Assembly (NCBI GenBank): GCA_041749595.1
Contig: JBGTBA010000165.1
Location: 17,581-81,580, forward strand
DNA: 64,000 bases
Source of the DNA: Aurantibrevibacter sp041749595
Lineage (GTDB): Bacteria; Bacteroidota; Bacteroidia; Flavobacteriales; Flavobacteriaceae
Direction: 5' to 3'
The position numbers and the translations under genes were made by a program. This document shows, in pieces, positions 34,788 through 44,028 of this stretch; the stretch's first letter is position 1, and the number at the start of each line of letters is the position of its first letter. The notes beneath the pieces are model-generated. The model saw only the letters and a program-made list of their open reading frames with translations, was not told the DNA's origin and did not search any database.

Positions 34788-35294
34788 TTATAAATTTAAC
34801 ACCCCTTTGTTGTTTTCGCGGACAAGGATAAAACTTTTCCTTTGATCGTTCAATTTAAAATGAACAATATTTTGCTGTTCCTCAAAGATGTCCATCAATA
34901 ATTCATTTTGTATTTCTATGGATTTTATGTCGGAAAAAACCACTTTGGGGACTTCCAGATAGCAGATGAGCAAATCGTTGTCGTACTTCTTCCCTAAAAA
35001 TCTAAATTGTGCATCCTTCCCATTGATGCGCACCGTAAATTTGGCCCTTACATATTTTTCGATATAATCGCTTGCCCTATCGGATTCCTGTTCGGTGGCC
35101 AATTGTGCCGTTATTCCATAGCGTTCTTCCAGAAGCTTGTCAAAATCATCTATAAAAATACGGGTCGTTATCTGTAAGGCCTTAACTTTTTCCGAATAGG
35201 TAATGTTGGTAACACTGATGTAAAATTTATGAGCGGCGGCGAAAGCGACCAATGGCAATACCAAAATCAAAAAGCTTTTTTTAAGAATCCGCAC
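34788..35294 (-). CDS. DUF6702-type secreted protein
   Basis: 168 residues: a signal peptide (about 1-21, ending FAAA) followed by HKFYISVTNITYSEK, the hallmark opening of a Bacteroidota family of unknown function (DUF6702), and a beta-rich body (LQITTRIFIDDFDKLLEERYG, LLICYLEVPKV). Proteins of this family precede M1 peptidase genes in many flavobacteria, as here, which suggests a linked extracytoplasmic role; nothing more is known to me. ATG 35294 is the start. Confidence 0.75.
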   Translation of the reverse strand: MRILKKSFLILVLPLVAFAAAHKFYISVTNITYSEKVKALQITTRIFIDDFDKLLEERYGITAQLATEQESDRASDYIEKYVRAKFTVRINGKDAQFRFLGKKYDNDLLICYLEVPKVVFSDIKSIEIQNELLMDIFEEQQNIVHFKLNDQRKSFILVRENNKGVLNL

Positions 35295-35682
35295 GGGCGT
35301 TTTTTAAATTTCAAAAATAACAAACTATGTGCCATTATTTGAACTTTCAGCAGAAGTTTTCAACCTGTTTTTTTTAATTCCCCCCTTTTGGGCAAAGCGG
35401 GGGATGGTTCTACCATAGACGGAGAAGGGGGCAACAGCCCGTGTGGCAGCTTGCAACCTAATGCTTGGATGCCAAACCCTCCGTATTTGCTAACAGATCT
35501 ACCTCCCTTCTTACGAAGGGCGGGCTTGTTTTATCCTAAATTATTTTAATCCGTTTCATATTTAATTTCAATTTCATTAAAAAAGTGCCTGCCTGGGTTT
35601 TTTCTAAAAGAAATAGTATTGAGAATACGCTTTTTGTTTTGCAAATTTGTATTCTAAAATCTAAAATACCCATAAACGCACT
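35295..35682. other. 388-base non-coding region with a GC-rich self-complementary block
   Basis: No credible gene. The outer parts are AT-rich like other spacers, but about 35378-35530 is GC-rich and full of inverted repeats: CCCCC/GGGGG (35380-35403), ACGGAG (35419-35424) with CTCCGT (35479-35484), TGGCA (35444-35448) with TGCCA (35470-35474) nested inside, and CCCTTC/GAAGGG (35505-35520). It may be a decayed repeat element or a structured RNA. A candidate promoter for the M3 peptidase lies at 35619-35649. Confidence 0.5.
35619..35649 (+). promoter_or_regulatory. Candidate promoter of the M3 peptidase gene
   Basis: TTG at 35619-35621 is followed after 20 bases by CAAATTTG (35642-35649), one mismatch from TAnnTTTG. 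The ATG is at 35683, so the leader would be about 27 bases. Confidence 0.35.
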
Positions 35683-37698
35683 ATGAACCCCTTATTATCC
35701 CCATTCGATACCGCTCCTTTTTCACAGATTAAAAACGAACATTTTAAACCTGCTTTTATACGAGCTATGGATGATGCCCGTGCCGAGATTGATGCCATTA
35801 CAGAAAATACGGAGGCTCCCGACTTTGGGAACACCATTGAGGCACTGGAATTTTCGGGACAGCAATTGGATCGGATTTCAAGCGTTTTTTTCAATCTGAA
35901 CTCGGCAGAAACGAACGACGAAATTCAGAAAATAGCCCAAGAGGTTTCGCCGTTGCTCTCAGAATTCAGTAATGATATTACCTTAAATGAAGCCCTTTTT
36001 AAGCGGGTTAAGGCAGTTTATGATCAAAAGGGAAATTTAGACTGGTCTGCGGAGCAAAGCACTTTACTAGAAAAAAAATATAAAAGCTTTAGCCGCAATG
36101 GCGCCAACCTACCGGAGGAGAAAAAGCAACACTTACGGAAAATTGATGTGGAACTCGCCAAGCTAAAACTGAATTTTGGTGAAAATATACTTGCCGAAAC
36201 CAATGCATACGAAAAGCATATTACCCTTGAATCCGATTTGGACGGCATGCCGGAAGGGGAAAAAGAAGCGGCTGCCCAGTTAGCACAAGCCAAAAATAAG
36301 AAAGGCTGGCTAATAACCTTAGATTATCCCAGCTATATTCCATTTATGAAATATGCCAAAAACAGGGCCCTGCGCAAAGAATTGGCCATTGCCTTTGGCA
36401 GCAAAGGTTTTCATGGAGATGCATTAGACAATCAGCAAAATGCGCTAAAAATAGCCCAACTGCGGCACCAGCGGGCACAACTCCTAGGTTACAAAACCCA
36501 TGCGCATTTTGTTTTGGAAGAACGGATGGCGGAAACCCCCGAAAAGGTGTCCCGATTTTTAAAAGATTTATTGGATAAAGCCAAACCTGCAGCAGAACGG
36601 GAATTTAAAGAATTGGAAGTGTTTGCCAAAGAATTGGACGACATTGACCAATTGGAAAAATGGGACGGAAGTTATTACTCCGAAAAATTAAAACAAAAAT
36701 TATTTGATTTGGACGACGAGCAACTAAAACCTTATTTTAAACTGGAAAATGTGATCGCCGGGGTTTTTAAAGTCGCCGAAAAATTATTTGGGTTGCAGTT
36801 TGAAGAAGTCTTTGATGTAGAAAAATACCATGATGAGGTAAAGACCTATAGTGTTTTCGATACGAATAAGAATTTTATTTCCCTATTTTATGCCGATTTT
36901 CATCCGCGTCCCGGAAAACGAGGCGGTGCCTGGATGACCTCTTTTAAATCTCAATACATACAAAATGGCAACAATGTGCGTCCGCATATTTCCAATGTGT
37001 GCAATTTCACCAAGCCTACTGCCAGCAAACCCTCGTTACTAACTTTTAATGAAGTAACTACCCTATTTCATGAATTTGGTCACGGCTTGCATGGCATGTT
37101 AGCCAACACTACGTATCCCAGTCTTTCCGGTACATCGGTATATTGGGATTTTGTAGAATTACCAAGTCAGATTATGGAAAACTGGTGTTACGAAAAAGAG
37201 GCCTTAGAACTTTTTGCCACGCATTATCAAACCGGGGAAGTGATCCCTATGGAACTGGTTACGAAAATAAAAGAATCGGCTACCTTTCAAGAAGGTATGG
37301 CCACATTGCGACAAATAAGTTTCGGACTTTTAGACATGGCGTGGCATGGTGCAGATCCAACGGACATAAAAGATGTAAAAAACCATGAAACAATAGCGTT
37401 CCAAGGAACAGACCTATATCCAAATACGCCTGTAACGTGTATGAGTACCTCATTCTCCCATATTTTTCAAGGCGGTTATTCCTCAGGCTATTATAGTTAC
37501 AAATGGGCCGAAGTGCTAGATGCAGATGCTTTTGCCTATTTTAAAGAAAAAGGCATTTTTAATGTTGAAATCGCACATAAATTTAAAGAACACGTGCTTT
37601 CAAAAGGCGGCACCGAAAAACCCATGGTATTGTACAAACGGTTTCGGGGAGCAGAACCCAGAGTTGAGGCACTGTTAGAGCGGGCCGGGTTGCTGTAA
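35683..37698 (+). CDS. M3-family oligopeptidase (PrlC/Dcp-like)
   Basis: 671 residues without a signal peptide, so cytosolic. The thimet-oligopeptidase zinc motif is present as FHEFGHGLHGML with His463, Glu464 and His467; EVTTLFHEFGH and the later third ligand region ENWCYEKEAL match oligopeptidase A and dipeptidyl carboxypeptidase. RPGKRGGAWM is another M3 landmark. It probably trims short peptides left by larger proteases or imported from outside. ATG 35683 opens MNPLLSPFDTAPFSQIK, a usual start for the family. It stands alone, with a convergent rhodanese gene 66 bases downstream. Confidence 0.95.
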   Translation: MNPLLSPFDTAPFSQIKNEHFKPAFIRAMDDARAEIDAITENTEAPDFGNTIEALEFSGQQLDRISSVFFNLNSAETNDEIQKIAQEVSPLLSEFSNDITLNEALFKRVKAVYDQKGNLDWSAEQSTLLEKKYKSFSRNGANLPEEKKQHLRKIDVELAKLKLNFGENILAETNAYEKHITLESDLDGMPEGEKEAAAQLAQAKNKKGWLITLDYPSYIPFMKYAKNRALRKELAIAFGSKGFHGDALDNQQNALKIAQLRHQRAQLLGYKTHAHFVLEERMAETPEKVSRFLKDLLDKAKPAAEREFKELEVFAKELDDIDQLEKWDGSYYSEKLKQKLFDLDDEQLKPYFKLENVIAGVFKVAEKLFGLQFEEVFDVEKYHDEVKTYSVFDTNKNFISLFYADFHPRPGKRGGAWMTSFKSQYIQNGNNVRPHISNVCNFTKPTASKPSLLTFNEVTTLFHEFGHGLHGMLANTTYPSLSGTSVYWDFVELPSQIMENWCYEKEALELFATHYQTGEVIPMELVTKIKESATFQEGMATLRQISFGLLDMAWHGADPTDIKDVKNHETIAFQGTDLYPNTPVTCMSTSFSHIFQGGYSSGYYSYKWAEVLDADAFAYFKEKGIFNVEIAHKFKEHVLSKGGTEKPMVLYKRFRGAEPRVEALLERAGLL

Positions 37699-37764
37699 AT
37701 GTTACTTAGCCCACGGTTTAAACTTGGGCCATGGATTAGATGAAGGTGCTATTTTCAATATACA

Positions 37765-38124
37765 TCATTCCTTTTTAGACCAAGCATCATAACCTCCTGC
37801 GAGGTTTATGACATTCTTATAGCCCAGGGAATCCAGCTTTTCCGTAGCCTTGGCACTCCGTCCTCCTACCTTGCAGTAGACATAAATAGTTTTGTTTTTA
37901 TCGATTTCGGAAAACTGTTTGGTAAAATCGGCATCGTACCAATTTATATTGATAGCGTCCGGCAAATGCCCTTGTTTATATTCCTCTGGCGTGCGCACAT
38001 CCACAACCATTGCATTATTTAACTCTTTTTGTGAAATTTCTTTGATCGGTTTTGTGTTAATTTGTGCATGTCCAATTTGGACACTCAAAAAAAGTAAAAT
38101 GCAGGTTGCCAGTAAAGATCTCAT
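37765..38124 (-). CDS. Periplasmic rhodanese-like protein
   Basis: 119 residues: a signal peptide (about 1-20, ending IGHA) and one rhodanese domain. Seen: VVDVRTPEEYKQGHLPDAINI and the active-site loop YCKVGGRSAKA with Cys84, which would carry the persulfide. Length and export signal fit single-domain sulfurtransferases of the periplasm; partner and sulfur acceptor are unknown. Convergent with the M3 peptidase and divergent from the sigma factor gene. Confidence 0.92.
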   Translation of the reverse strand: MRSLLATCILLFLSVQIGHAQINTKPIKEISQKELNNAMVVDVRTPEEYKQGHLPDAININWYDADFTKQFSEIDKNKTIYVYCKVGGRSAKATEKLDSLGYKNVINLAGGYDAWSKKE

Positions 38125-38196
38125 AATGGATTAGCTTGGTTCAAAAATAACTCATATTTCGCAGAAAAATCCCTTACATTTGATAATAGTAAAAAC

Positions 38197-38754
38197 ATGT
38201 TACAGATGCATCAATTAAATCCGAACTCTTGGGTAGATCTCTATGCGGACTATCTTTTTAATTATGCAGTGGCAAGGGTAAGCGATGCCGAAATTGCCAA
38301 AGATTTGGTTCAGGAAACTTTTTTTGCAGGATTGCGGTCTGCCAAAAACTTTGAAGGCAATGCAGCCGAACGCACATGGCTAATCGCTATATTGAAGCGC
38401 AAAGTTATAGATCACTACCGAAAAATAAACTCCAACAAGGGCAAGGCGGAAGTTCGATTAAGCTATTCTTCAAATAGCGATTCTGATGGCGATTGGCTTG
38501 AAGAACAGGTGGCCGATCCGCAAAGCGTGCTTGAAAATGACGCCATTGAAAATGAAGAATTGGGACTTGCCATTCAGGAATGTATTTCTAAATTGCCCAA
38601 AAAACAATCCATGGTATTTACCATGAAAACCATTCAGGGCATAGAAACCGATGATATTTGTAAAGAATTAGATATTAATCCGTCCAATCTTTGGGTAATG
38701 ATACATAGGGCAAGAACTGCACTCATGGATTGCCTTAACAAAAACTGGTTTTAA
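38197..38754 (+). CDS. ECF-type RNA polymerase sigma factor
   Basis: 185 residues. Region 2 runs from NYAVARVSDAEIAKDLVQETF to RTWLIAILKRKVIDHYRK, and region 4 includes SMVFTMKTIQGIETDDICKELDINPSNLWVMIHRARTALMDCL. A sequence TACATTTG at 38175-38182 matches the -7 consensus just upstream but lacks a clear -33 TTG. ATG 38197 is used; ATG 38206 is 9 bases later in frame. The next gene starts 2 bases after its stop and encodes a very small Cys/His protein that is a good candidate for its regulator. Confidence 0.92.
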   Translation: MLQMHQLNPNSWVDLYADYLFNYAVARVSDAEIAKDLVQETFFAGLRSAKNFEGNAAERTWLIAILKRKVIDHYRKINSNKGKAEVRLSYSSNSDSDGDWLEEQVADPQSVLENDAIENEELGLAIQECISKLPKKQSMVFTMKTIQGIETDDICKELDINPSNLWVMIHRARTALMDCLNKNWF

Positions 38755-38756
38755 TT

Positions 38757-38984
38757 ATGATTTCTTGTGAAGAAGCAACTGCAATCTGCAATAAAAAACA
38801 ATATAACGAAGCAACTAGCTGGCAAAAGATAACCCTTTGGTTTCACGTCTTACTGTGCAGAGCATGCTCTCAATTTACAAAAAAGAATACGAAGCTTACT
38901 TCACTCTTTGAGAAAGCAAATTTACATAGCTTGTCCGAAAACGAAAAAGAACAGCTCAAAAAGCAGTTAGAGAATAAATTCTAG
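38757..38984 (+). CDS. Small Cys/His protein, probable zinc anti-sigma factor
   Basis: 75 residues, no membrane segment. The pattern MISCEEATAIC...WFHVLLCRAC gives Cys4, a His followed by a C-x2-C pair (HVLLCRAC), similar to the H-x3-C-x2-C core of zinc-binding anti-sigma (ZAS) domains. It follows the sigma gene after 2 bases, the arrangement expected for a sigma/anti-sigma pair. Without a membrane anchor it would be a soluble, possibly redox- or metal-sensing regulator. Its stop overlaps the convergent UbiA-like gene by 4 bases. Confidence 0.75.
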   Translation: MISCEEATAICNKKQYNEATSWQKITLWFHVLLCRACSQFTKKNTKLTSLFEKANLHSLSENEKEQLKKQLENKF

Positions 38985-39808
38985 AGATAGTGCGCTGAAA
39001 ACCAATGTAATCCCCACCACATGATGGGCACGGATTCTACCCAAAATGGTGAAAAGTAGGCATTTTGATTTTTTTTGGTCGCCCATAAAAGGATACAAAG
39101 CCCAAGCACTAAAACAGTATTCGCTATAATTTCCGTAGTGGTCAATGTATCTTTTAAAAACGTTATTAAAAACAAAGCTGTCGTAAAGATTATACCTATC
39201 TGCTTTGTTTTGAGAACACCATAGCGTTGTGGAAGGGTTTGCAGTGCCAAAGGATCATATTTCAAATCACGGATCTCAAAGGGCAATATCAAAATCAATA
39301 CAAGTAAAAATCGTTGTAAAAATTCCACACCATAATCCCAACTCGGTCTTATCCCAGCTTCCAGCAAGGGCAAAACTACCGTAGTGCCAGCCCACACAAC
39401 AGCCACAATAAAAATTTTAAACCCGCCCAGGCTCCTTAAGTTTTTGGCATTTGGCAGCACCGGAAGTGCATAAAGTCCTGAAAGAAAGGTTAGCAGTCCA
39501 AGACCTATCCAAACATCCAACTTTAAAAAATAAAGGTGGTAAAATGCCAAAACCAGAGCCAACATACTTATTAGCTGGACTTGTTTGAGATACGCATTGG
39601 TCATCACAACATACTTCGCTGCTTCTACCCCGTATTTTACAAAGTTATAACTGGCAATGGTTGCAAAAAAAAGGGCAAAAGAAAGATGTGGATTTACCCA
39701 TATACCAAAGTGGATGGCCGTAACATGTATGAGGGAAAATACGGAAAGTGCCACTTGCATACTGGCGTTTAGATAAAAATTGAGGATTCTCCGAAACCAC
39801 TTCACCAA
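38981..39808 (-). CDS. UbiA-like polytopic membrane protein (degenerate prenyltransferase fold)
   Basis: 275 residues with about eight or nine hydrophobic segments. The cytoplasmic loop LPFEIRDLKYDPLALQTLPQRYG resembles the second Asp-rich motif and following 'TLP..G' of UbiA prenyltransferases, keeping two Asp residues. The first motif, normally NDxxDxxxD after helix 2, appears here as SYNFVKYGVE and has lost its aspartates. The protein may therefore be a non-catalytic or reassigned UbiA relative; identity is moderate. It lies between the sigma pair (convergent, 4-base overlap) and gcvP (divergent, 133 bases). Confidence 0.6.
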   Translation of the reverse strand: MVKWFRRILNFYLNASMQVALSVFSLIHVTAIHFGIWVNPHLSFALFFATIASYNFVKYGVEAAKYVVMTNAYLKQVQLISMLALVLAFYHLYFLKLDVWIGLGLLTFLSGLYALPVLPNAKNLRSLGGFKIFIVAVVWAGTTVVLPLLEAGIRPSWDYGVEFLQRFLLVLILILPFEIRDLKYDPLALQTLPQRYGVLKTKQIGIIFTTALFLITFLKDTLTTTEIIANTVLVLGLCILLWATKKNQNAYFSPFWVESVPIMWWGLHWFSAHYL

Positions 39809-39941
39809 ACAAAAGTAACCAAACTGTTTATAACCCCTGTTCCTGGTTAGAAACTTTAAAATGCCGATGCTATAAATCAGTTTTTTTTTTAAAATTAATC
39901 TGTAATTTTGTGTCCTATTTCTTTAAAAATAGCGATTTAGT

Positions 39942-42791
39942 ATGAATACGGATTTGTTTGCATTGCGCCATATTGGCATCAGGGAAGATGATTTTTCAAA
40001 GATGCTTGAAAAAATAGAAGCGAATAGTTTGGAACAGCTTATATATGAAACCATTCCGGATGATATTAGGCTAAAAACACCGCTTGAATTGCCGGAGGCC
40101 ATGACCGAACACGAGTTTCTATCCCATATCAAATCACTATCCGAAAAAAACAAGGTTTTTAAGACCTATATCGGATTGGGGTATCACGAAAGTATTATCC
40201 CCTCCGTAATAAAGCGAAATATCTTAGAGAACCCCGGGTGGTATACAGCGTACACACCTTACCAAGCCGAAATTGCACAAGGCCGGCTTGAGGCGTTACT
40301 AAATTTTCAAACCATGGTCTGCGACCTCACGGGGATGGAATTGGCGAACGCCTCACTTTTGGATGAAAGTACGGCTGCCGCCGAGGCCATGACCATGCTT
40401 TTTGACCTTAGGACCAAGGATCAAAAGAAAAATAACACCATTCAATTTTTTGTATCGGAAGAAGTACTCCCCCAAACATTGTCCCTTCTGGAAACCCGAT
40501 CCAAGCCTCTGGGAATAACACTTGTTGTCGGAAATCACGAAAACTTTGAACTGGACTCAAATTTCTATGGCTCGCTATTACAATATCCCGGAAAAACAGG
40601 GCAAATTTTTGATCTGAGCACTTTTGTGAAGAAGGCGAAGGAAAATGATATTAAAACGGCAGTCGCAGCCGATATTTTGAGCTTAGTTTTACTAATCCCA
40701 CCGGGCGAGTTTGGGGCCGATGTGGTTGTGGGCACCACCCAACGTTTTGGTATTCCACTAGGTTACGGAGGGCCACATGCTGCTTTTTTTGCCACTAAAG
40801 AAGAATACAAAAGAAGTATTCCAGGACGCATTATTGGGGTAACCAAAGACGTGGACGGACAACCCGCGCTGCGGATGGCATTGCAAACCAGAGAACAGCA
40901 TATAAAGAGAGACAAAGCCACTTCCAATATTTGCACGGCGCAGGTTCTGCTGGCCGTGATGGCCGGAACATATGCTGTTTATCATGGCCCAAAAGGACTT
41001 GTGGATATCGCAAAAAAAATACATTTTTCGGCCACTACATTGGCAGACCGTTTGCAGCGATTGGGACTTTATCAAATAAATACTTCGTATTTTGATGCCA
41101 TTACGGTGAAAGCAGACGCCAGAACAGTGCAAATATTGGCAGAAAAAACGGAAGTTAATTTTTACTACCCGGATAAAAACACCATTTCCATAGCTGTAAA
41201 TGAGGCGACTTCCATAAAAGACCTTCAACAGATTGTTGCCATATTTGCAGAAGCATTGGGTAAAGAAACCTTGCCCGTGCATACGCTAAAAGAACAATGG
41301 GCTATCCCAGAGTTACTTCAGCGCACTTCCACCTTTTTAACGAACAGTGTATTTAATTCCTATCATTCTGAAACAGAGCTGATGCGCTATCTCAAAAAAT
41401 TAGAGCGAAAAGATTTGGCATTGAACCATTCTATGATTGCTTTGGGATCGTGTACCATGAAACTTAATGCCGCTTCACAAATGTTACCACTAAGTTGGGC
41501 GCAGTGGAGCAACATGCATCCCTTTGTTCCTATAGCACAAGCCGAAGGGTATCAAATTGTATTAAAGGAATTGGAGTCCTATCTAAACATCATTACCGGA
41601 TTCGAAGGCACTTCGCTACAACCTAACTCGGGTGCACAGGGCGAATATGCCGGGTTGATGACCATACGGTCCTTCCACGAGGCCAACGGACAATCGCGGC
41701 GAAATATTTGTATTATTCCGGCATCGGCCCACGGTACCAATCCGGCGTCTGCGGTGATGGCCGGAATGCAAGTGGTGGTCACCAAAACCGATGAAAAAGG
41801 AAATATTGATGTGGCCGATCTTGAAGAAAAGGTGCATTTGTACAAGGATCATTTGGCAGCCCTAATGGTAACCTACCCTTCTACCCATGGCGTTTTCGAA
41901 TCCTCCATCAAATACATCACAAAATTAATACATGACCATGGTGGCCTAGTCTATATGGACGGCGCCAACATGAACGCACAGGTAGGTTTAACCAATCCTG
42001 CAACCATAGGAGCCGATGTGTGTCACCTTAACCTCCACAAAACCTTTGCTATTCCCCACGGTGGGGGCGGTCCGGGCGTTGGCCCTATCTGTGTAGCAAA
42101 ACAACTGGTGCCTTTTTTACCCGGTAATCCTATCATTAAAACAGGGGGTGAAAAAGCTATTTCGGCCATTTCATCGGCTCCTTGGGGAAGCGCTTTGGTC
42201 TGTCTAATATCCTATGCCTATATTAGAATGCTTGGGGAAAAAGGACTTACACATGCCACGGAAATAGCCATTCTAAACGCCAATTATATAAAACAAAGAC
42301 TTAGCGGCAAATATAACGTGCTCTACACAGGTGAAAAAGGAAGGGCCGCCCATGAAATGATCATTGACTGCAGACCCTTCAAAAAGAATGGCATAGAGGT
42401 AACGGATATCGCCAAACGACTTATGGATTATGGCTTTCATGCGCCAACCGTATCTTTTCCGGTGGCAGGAACTTTAATGATAGAGCCTACCGAAAGTGAA
42501 AGCTTATCGGAATTGGATCGTTTTTGTGATGCCATGTTAGCTATTCGGGACGAAATTGATGCCTCCTCCGATACTGAATCAAACAATGTGTTAAAAAATG
42601 CACCGCACACCCTGCAATTGCTAACTAGTGACGAATGGCTTTTTCCGTACAGCCGCGAAAAAGCAGCCTTTCCGTTGCCCTATTTAAACGAAAATAAATT
42701 TTGGGCCAGCGTAAGAAGGGTTGATGATGCGTATGGAGACCGTAATTTAATATGTACCTGTGCGCCCATTGAAGCCTACATGGAAACATAA
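39942..42791 (+). CDS. gcvP: Glycine dehydrogenase (decarboxylating), single-chain P-protein
   Basis: PLP enzyme of the glycine cleavage system: decarboxylates glycine and transfers the aminomethyl group to the lipoyl arm of H-protein. 949 residues, the fused long form in which N- and C-terminal halves correspond to GcvPA and GcvPB. Seen: ALRHIGIREDDF at the start, the YTPYQAEIAQGRLEAL region, SCTMKLNA, ASAHGTNPASAVMAG, and NLHKTFAIPHGGGGPG with PLP-binding Lys700. The other glycine-cleavage genes (gcvT, gcvH) are not in the window. TAATTTTG at 39903-39910 may be its -7 element. It is a stand-alone gene. Confidence 0.98.
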   Translation: MNTDLFALRHIGIREDDFSKMLEKIEANSLEQLIYETIPDDIRLKTPLELPEAMTEHEFLSHIKSLSEKNKVFKTYIGLGYHESIIPSVIKRNILENPGWYTAYTPYQAEIAQGRLEALLNFQTMVCDLTGMELANASLLDESTAAAEAMTMLFDLRTKDQKKNNTIQFFVSEEVLPQTLSLLETRSKPLGITLVVGNHENFELDSNFYGSLLQYPGKTGQIFDLSTFVKKAKENDIKTAVAADILSLVLLIPPGEFGADVVVGTTQRFGIPLGYGGPHAAFFATKEEYKRSIPGRIIGVTKDVDGQPALRMALQTREQHIKRDKATSNICTAQVLLAVMAGTYAVYHGPKGLVDIAKKIHFSATTLADRLQRLGLYQINTSYFDAITVKADARTVQILAEKTEVNFYYPDKNTISIAVNEATSIKDLQQIVAIFAEALGKETLPVHTLKEQWAIPELLQRTSTFLTNSVFNSYHSETELMRYLKKLERKDLALNHSMIALGSCTMKLNAASQMLPLSWAQWSNMHPFVPIAQAEGYQIVLKELESYLNIITGFEGTSLQPNSGAQGEYAGLMTIRSFHEANGQSRRNICIIPASAHGTNPASAVMAGMQVVVTKTDEKGNIDVADLEEKVHLYKDHLAALMVTYPSTHGVFESSIKYITKLIHDHGGLVYMDGANMNAQVGLTNPATIGADVCHLNLHKTFAIPHGGGGPGVGPICVAKQLVPFLPGNPIIKTGGEKAISAISSAPWGSALVCLISYAYIRMLGEKGLTHATEIAILNANYIKQRLSGKYNVLYTGEKGRAAHEMIIDCRPFKKNGIEVTDIAKRLMDYGFHAPTVSFPVAGTLMIEPTESESLSELDRFCDAMLAIRDEIDASSDTESNNVLKNAPHTLQLLTSDEWLFPYSREKAAFPLPYLNENKFWASVRRVDDAYGDRNLICTCAPIEAYMET

Positions 42792-42967
42792 AAATCCAAT
42801 AAAACAAGGGTTTTAGAAAGCTTTATCAAAATTGAATCCCGATTTTTAATGGATTCGCGGCATTTGTCTATTAAATTGAACATCGTATTGACTACTACGC
42901 ATATACGGCATTTAAAACCCTTTTGGTTATTTTTGAGCTGTTAAACCATGCCATTATACTCAACAAA

Positions 42968-44026
42968 ATGAATGTTGCAATTACGGGAACAGGTTGCTAC
43001 CTCCCTTCCATCGTTACGGATAATAAAGACTTTGCCTCACATGAATTTCTCAATGAGGACGGGTCGTCTTTTAGACAGAACAACGACATTATCATACAGA
43101 AATTTGAAGCCATAACCGGTATCGCCAAGCGCCGTTATGTAGATAAGGAGCTAAACACCTCCGATATAGCCTATTTGGCCTCTGAACAGGCCATAGAAGA
43201 TGCTGGCATCGATAAGGAAGATCTGGACTATATCGTCTTTGCGCATAATTTTGGCGATGTCTCCCATGGAAGAATACAGGGAGATACGCTTCCAAGTTTG
43301 GCATCACGAGTAAAAAACCATCTTAAAATAAAAAACCCAAAATGTGTGGCCTATGACATCCTATTCGGTTGTCCAGGATGGATAGAGGGGGTTATACAAG
43401 CCAATGCTTTTATTAAAAGTGGTATCGCAAGTAAATGTTTGGTCATCGGGGCAGAGACGCTGTCAAGGGTGTTGGACGATCATGACAGGGATTCCATGAT
43501 CTATTCCGATGGGGCCGGGGCGGTCGTCATTGAAGCCACCAACAACGCCGGACAAATCTTATCCCATGCTTCGGAAACCTATACTTTTGAGGAGGCTTAT
43601 TATCTTTTCTTTGGGGAATCGTATTGCAAAAATTCCAAAAAGGATCGCCGATACATTAAAATGTATGGCCGTAAAATATATGAATTTGCGGTGACTCATG
43701 TTCCCGGCGCAATGAAAGAATGTCTGGATAAAAGTGGTGTTCCCATACATGAAGTAAAAAAAATCCTTATTCACCAGGCCAATGAAAAAATGGATGAGGC
43801 CATCGTAAAACGATTTTACAAATTGTACGACCTCGAAATGCCTGAAAACAGTATGCCCATGAGTATTCGCGAGCTTGGAAACAGTTCCGTAGCCACTATT
43901 CCGACATTATTGGATTTGATCCGGAGGGGAAAAATTGAAAATCAGCATCTCCAAAAAGGCGATGTGATTATCTTTGCAAGTGTTGGTGCCGGAATGAACA
44001 TCAATGCCATGGTATACAGATACTAA
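42968..44026 (+). CDS. Beta-ketoacyl-ACP synthase III-like (FabH/thiolase-fold) enzyme
   Basis: 352 residues. The condensing triad is intact: Cys135 in FGCPGW, His269 in LIHQAN and Asn305 in ELGNSS. The start MNVAITGTGCYLP at ATG 42968 fits the family; an in-frame TTG-type start at 42923 adds 15 non-family residues. The sequence between residues 20 and 60 contains an insertion (DFASHEFLNEDGSSFRQ) not found in housekeeping FabH, so this may be a specialised KASIII, perhaps starting an unusual acyl chain. It heads a plus-strand trio with a methyltransferase (2 bases downstream) and a glycosyltransferase. Confidence 0.88.
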   Translation: MNVAITGTGCYLPSIVTDNKDFASHEFLNEDGSSFRQNNDIIIQKFEAITGIAKRRYVDKELNTSDIAYLASEQAIEDAGIDKEDLDYIVFAHNFGDVSHGRIQGDTLPSLASRVKNHLKIKNPKCVAYDILFGCPGWIEGVIQANAFIKSGIASKCLVIGAETLSRVLDDHDRDSMIYSDGAGAVVIEATNNAGQILSHASETYTFEEAYYLFFGESYCKNSKKDRRYIKMYGRKIYEFAVTHVPGAMKECLDKSGVPIHEVKKILIHQANEKMDEAIVKRFYKLYDLEMPENSMPMSIRELGNSSVATIPTLLDLIRRGKIENQHLQKGDVIIFASVGAGMNINAMVYRY

Positions 44027-44028
44027 AC

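Noticed and set aside
37700..37735. GCCCA/TGGGC hairpin after the M3 peptidase gene
   Set aside because: Only 5 bp, no T-run, and embedded in a short convergent spacer; too weak to call.
40353..41282. Several minus-strand frames inside gcvP
   Set aside because: They overlap a complete, well-matched gcvP and have no recognisable domains.
42792..42967. Possible promoter or small gene between gcvP and the KASIII-like gene
   Set aside because: TATTTTTG at 42928-42935 lacks a TTG at -33, and no frame longer than about 15 codons with a plausible start was found.
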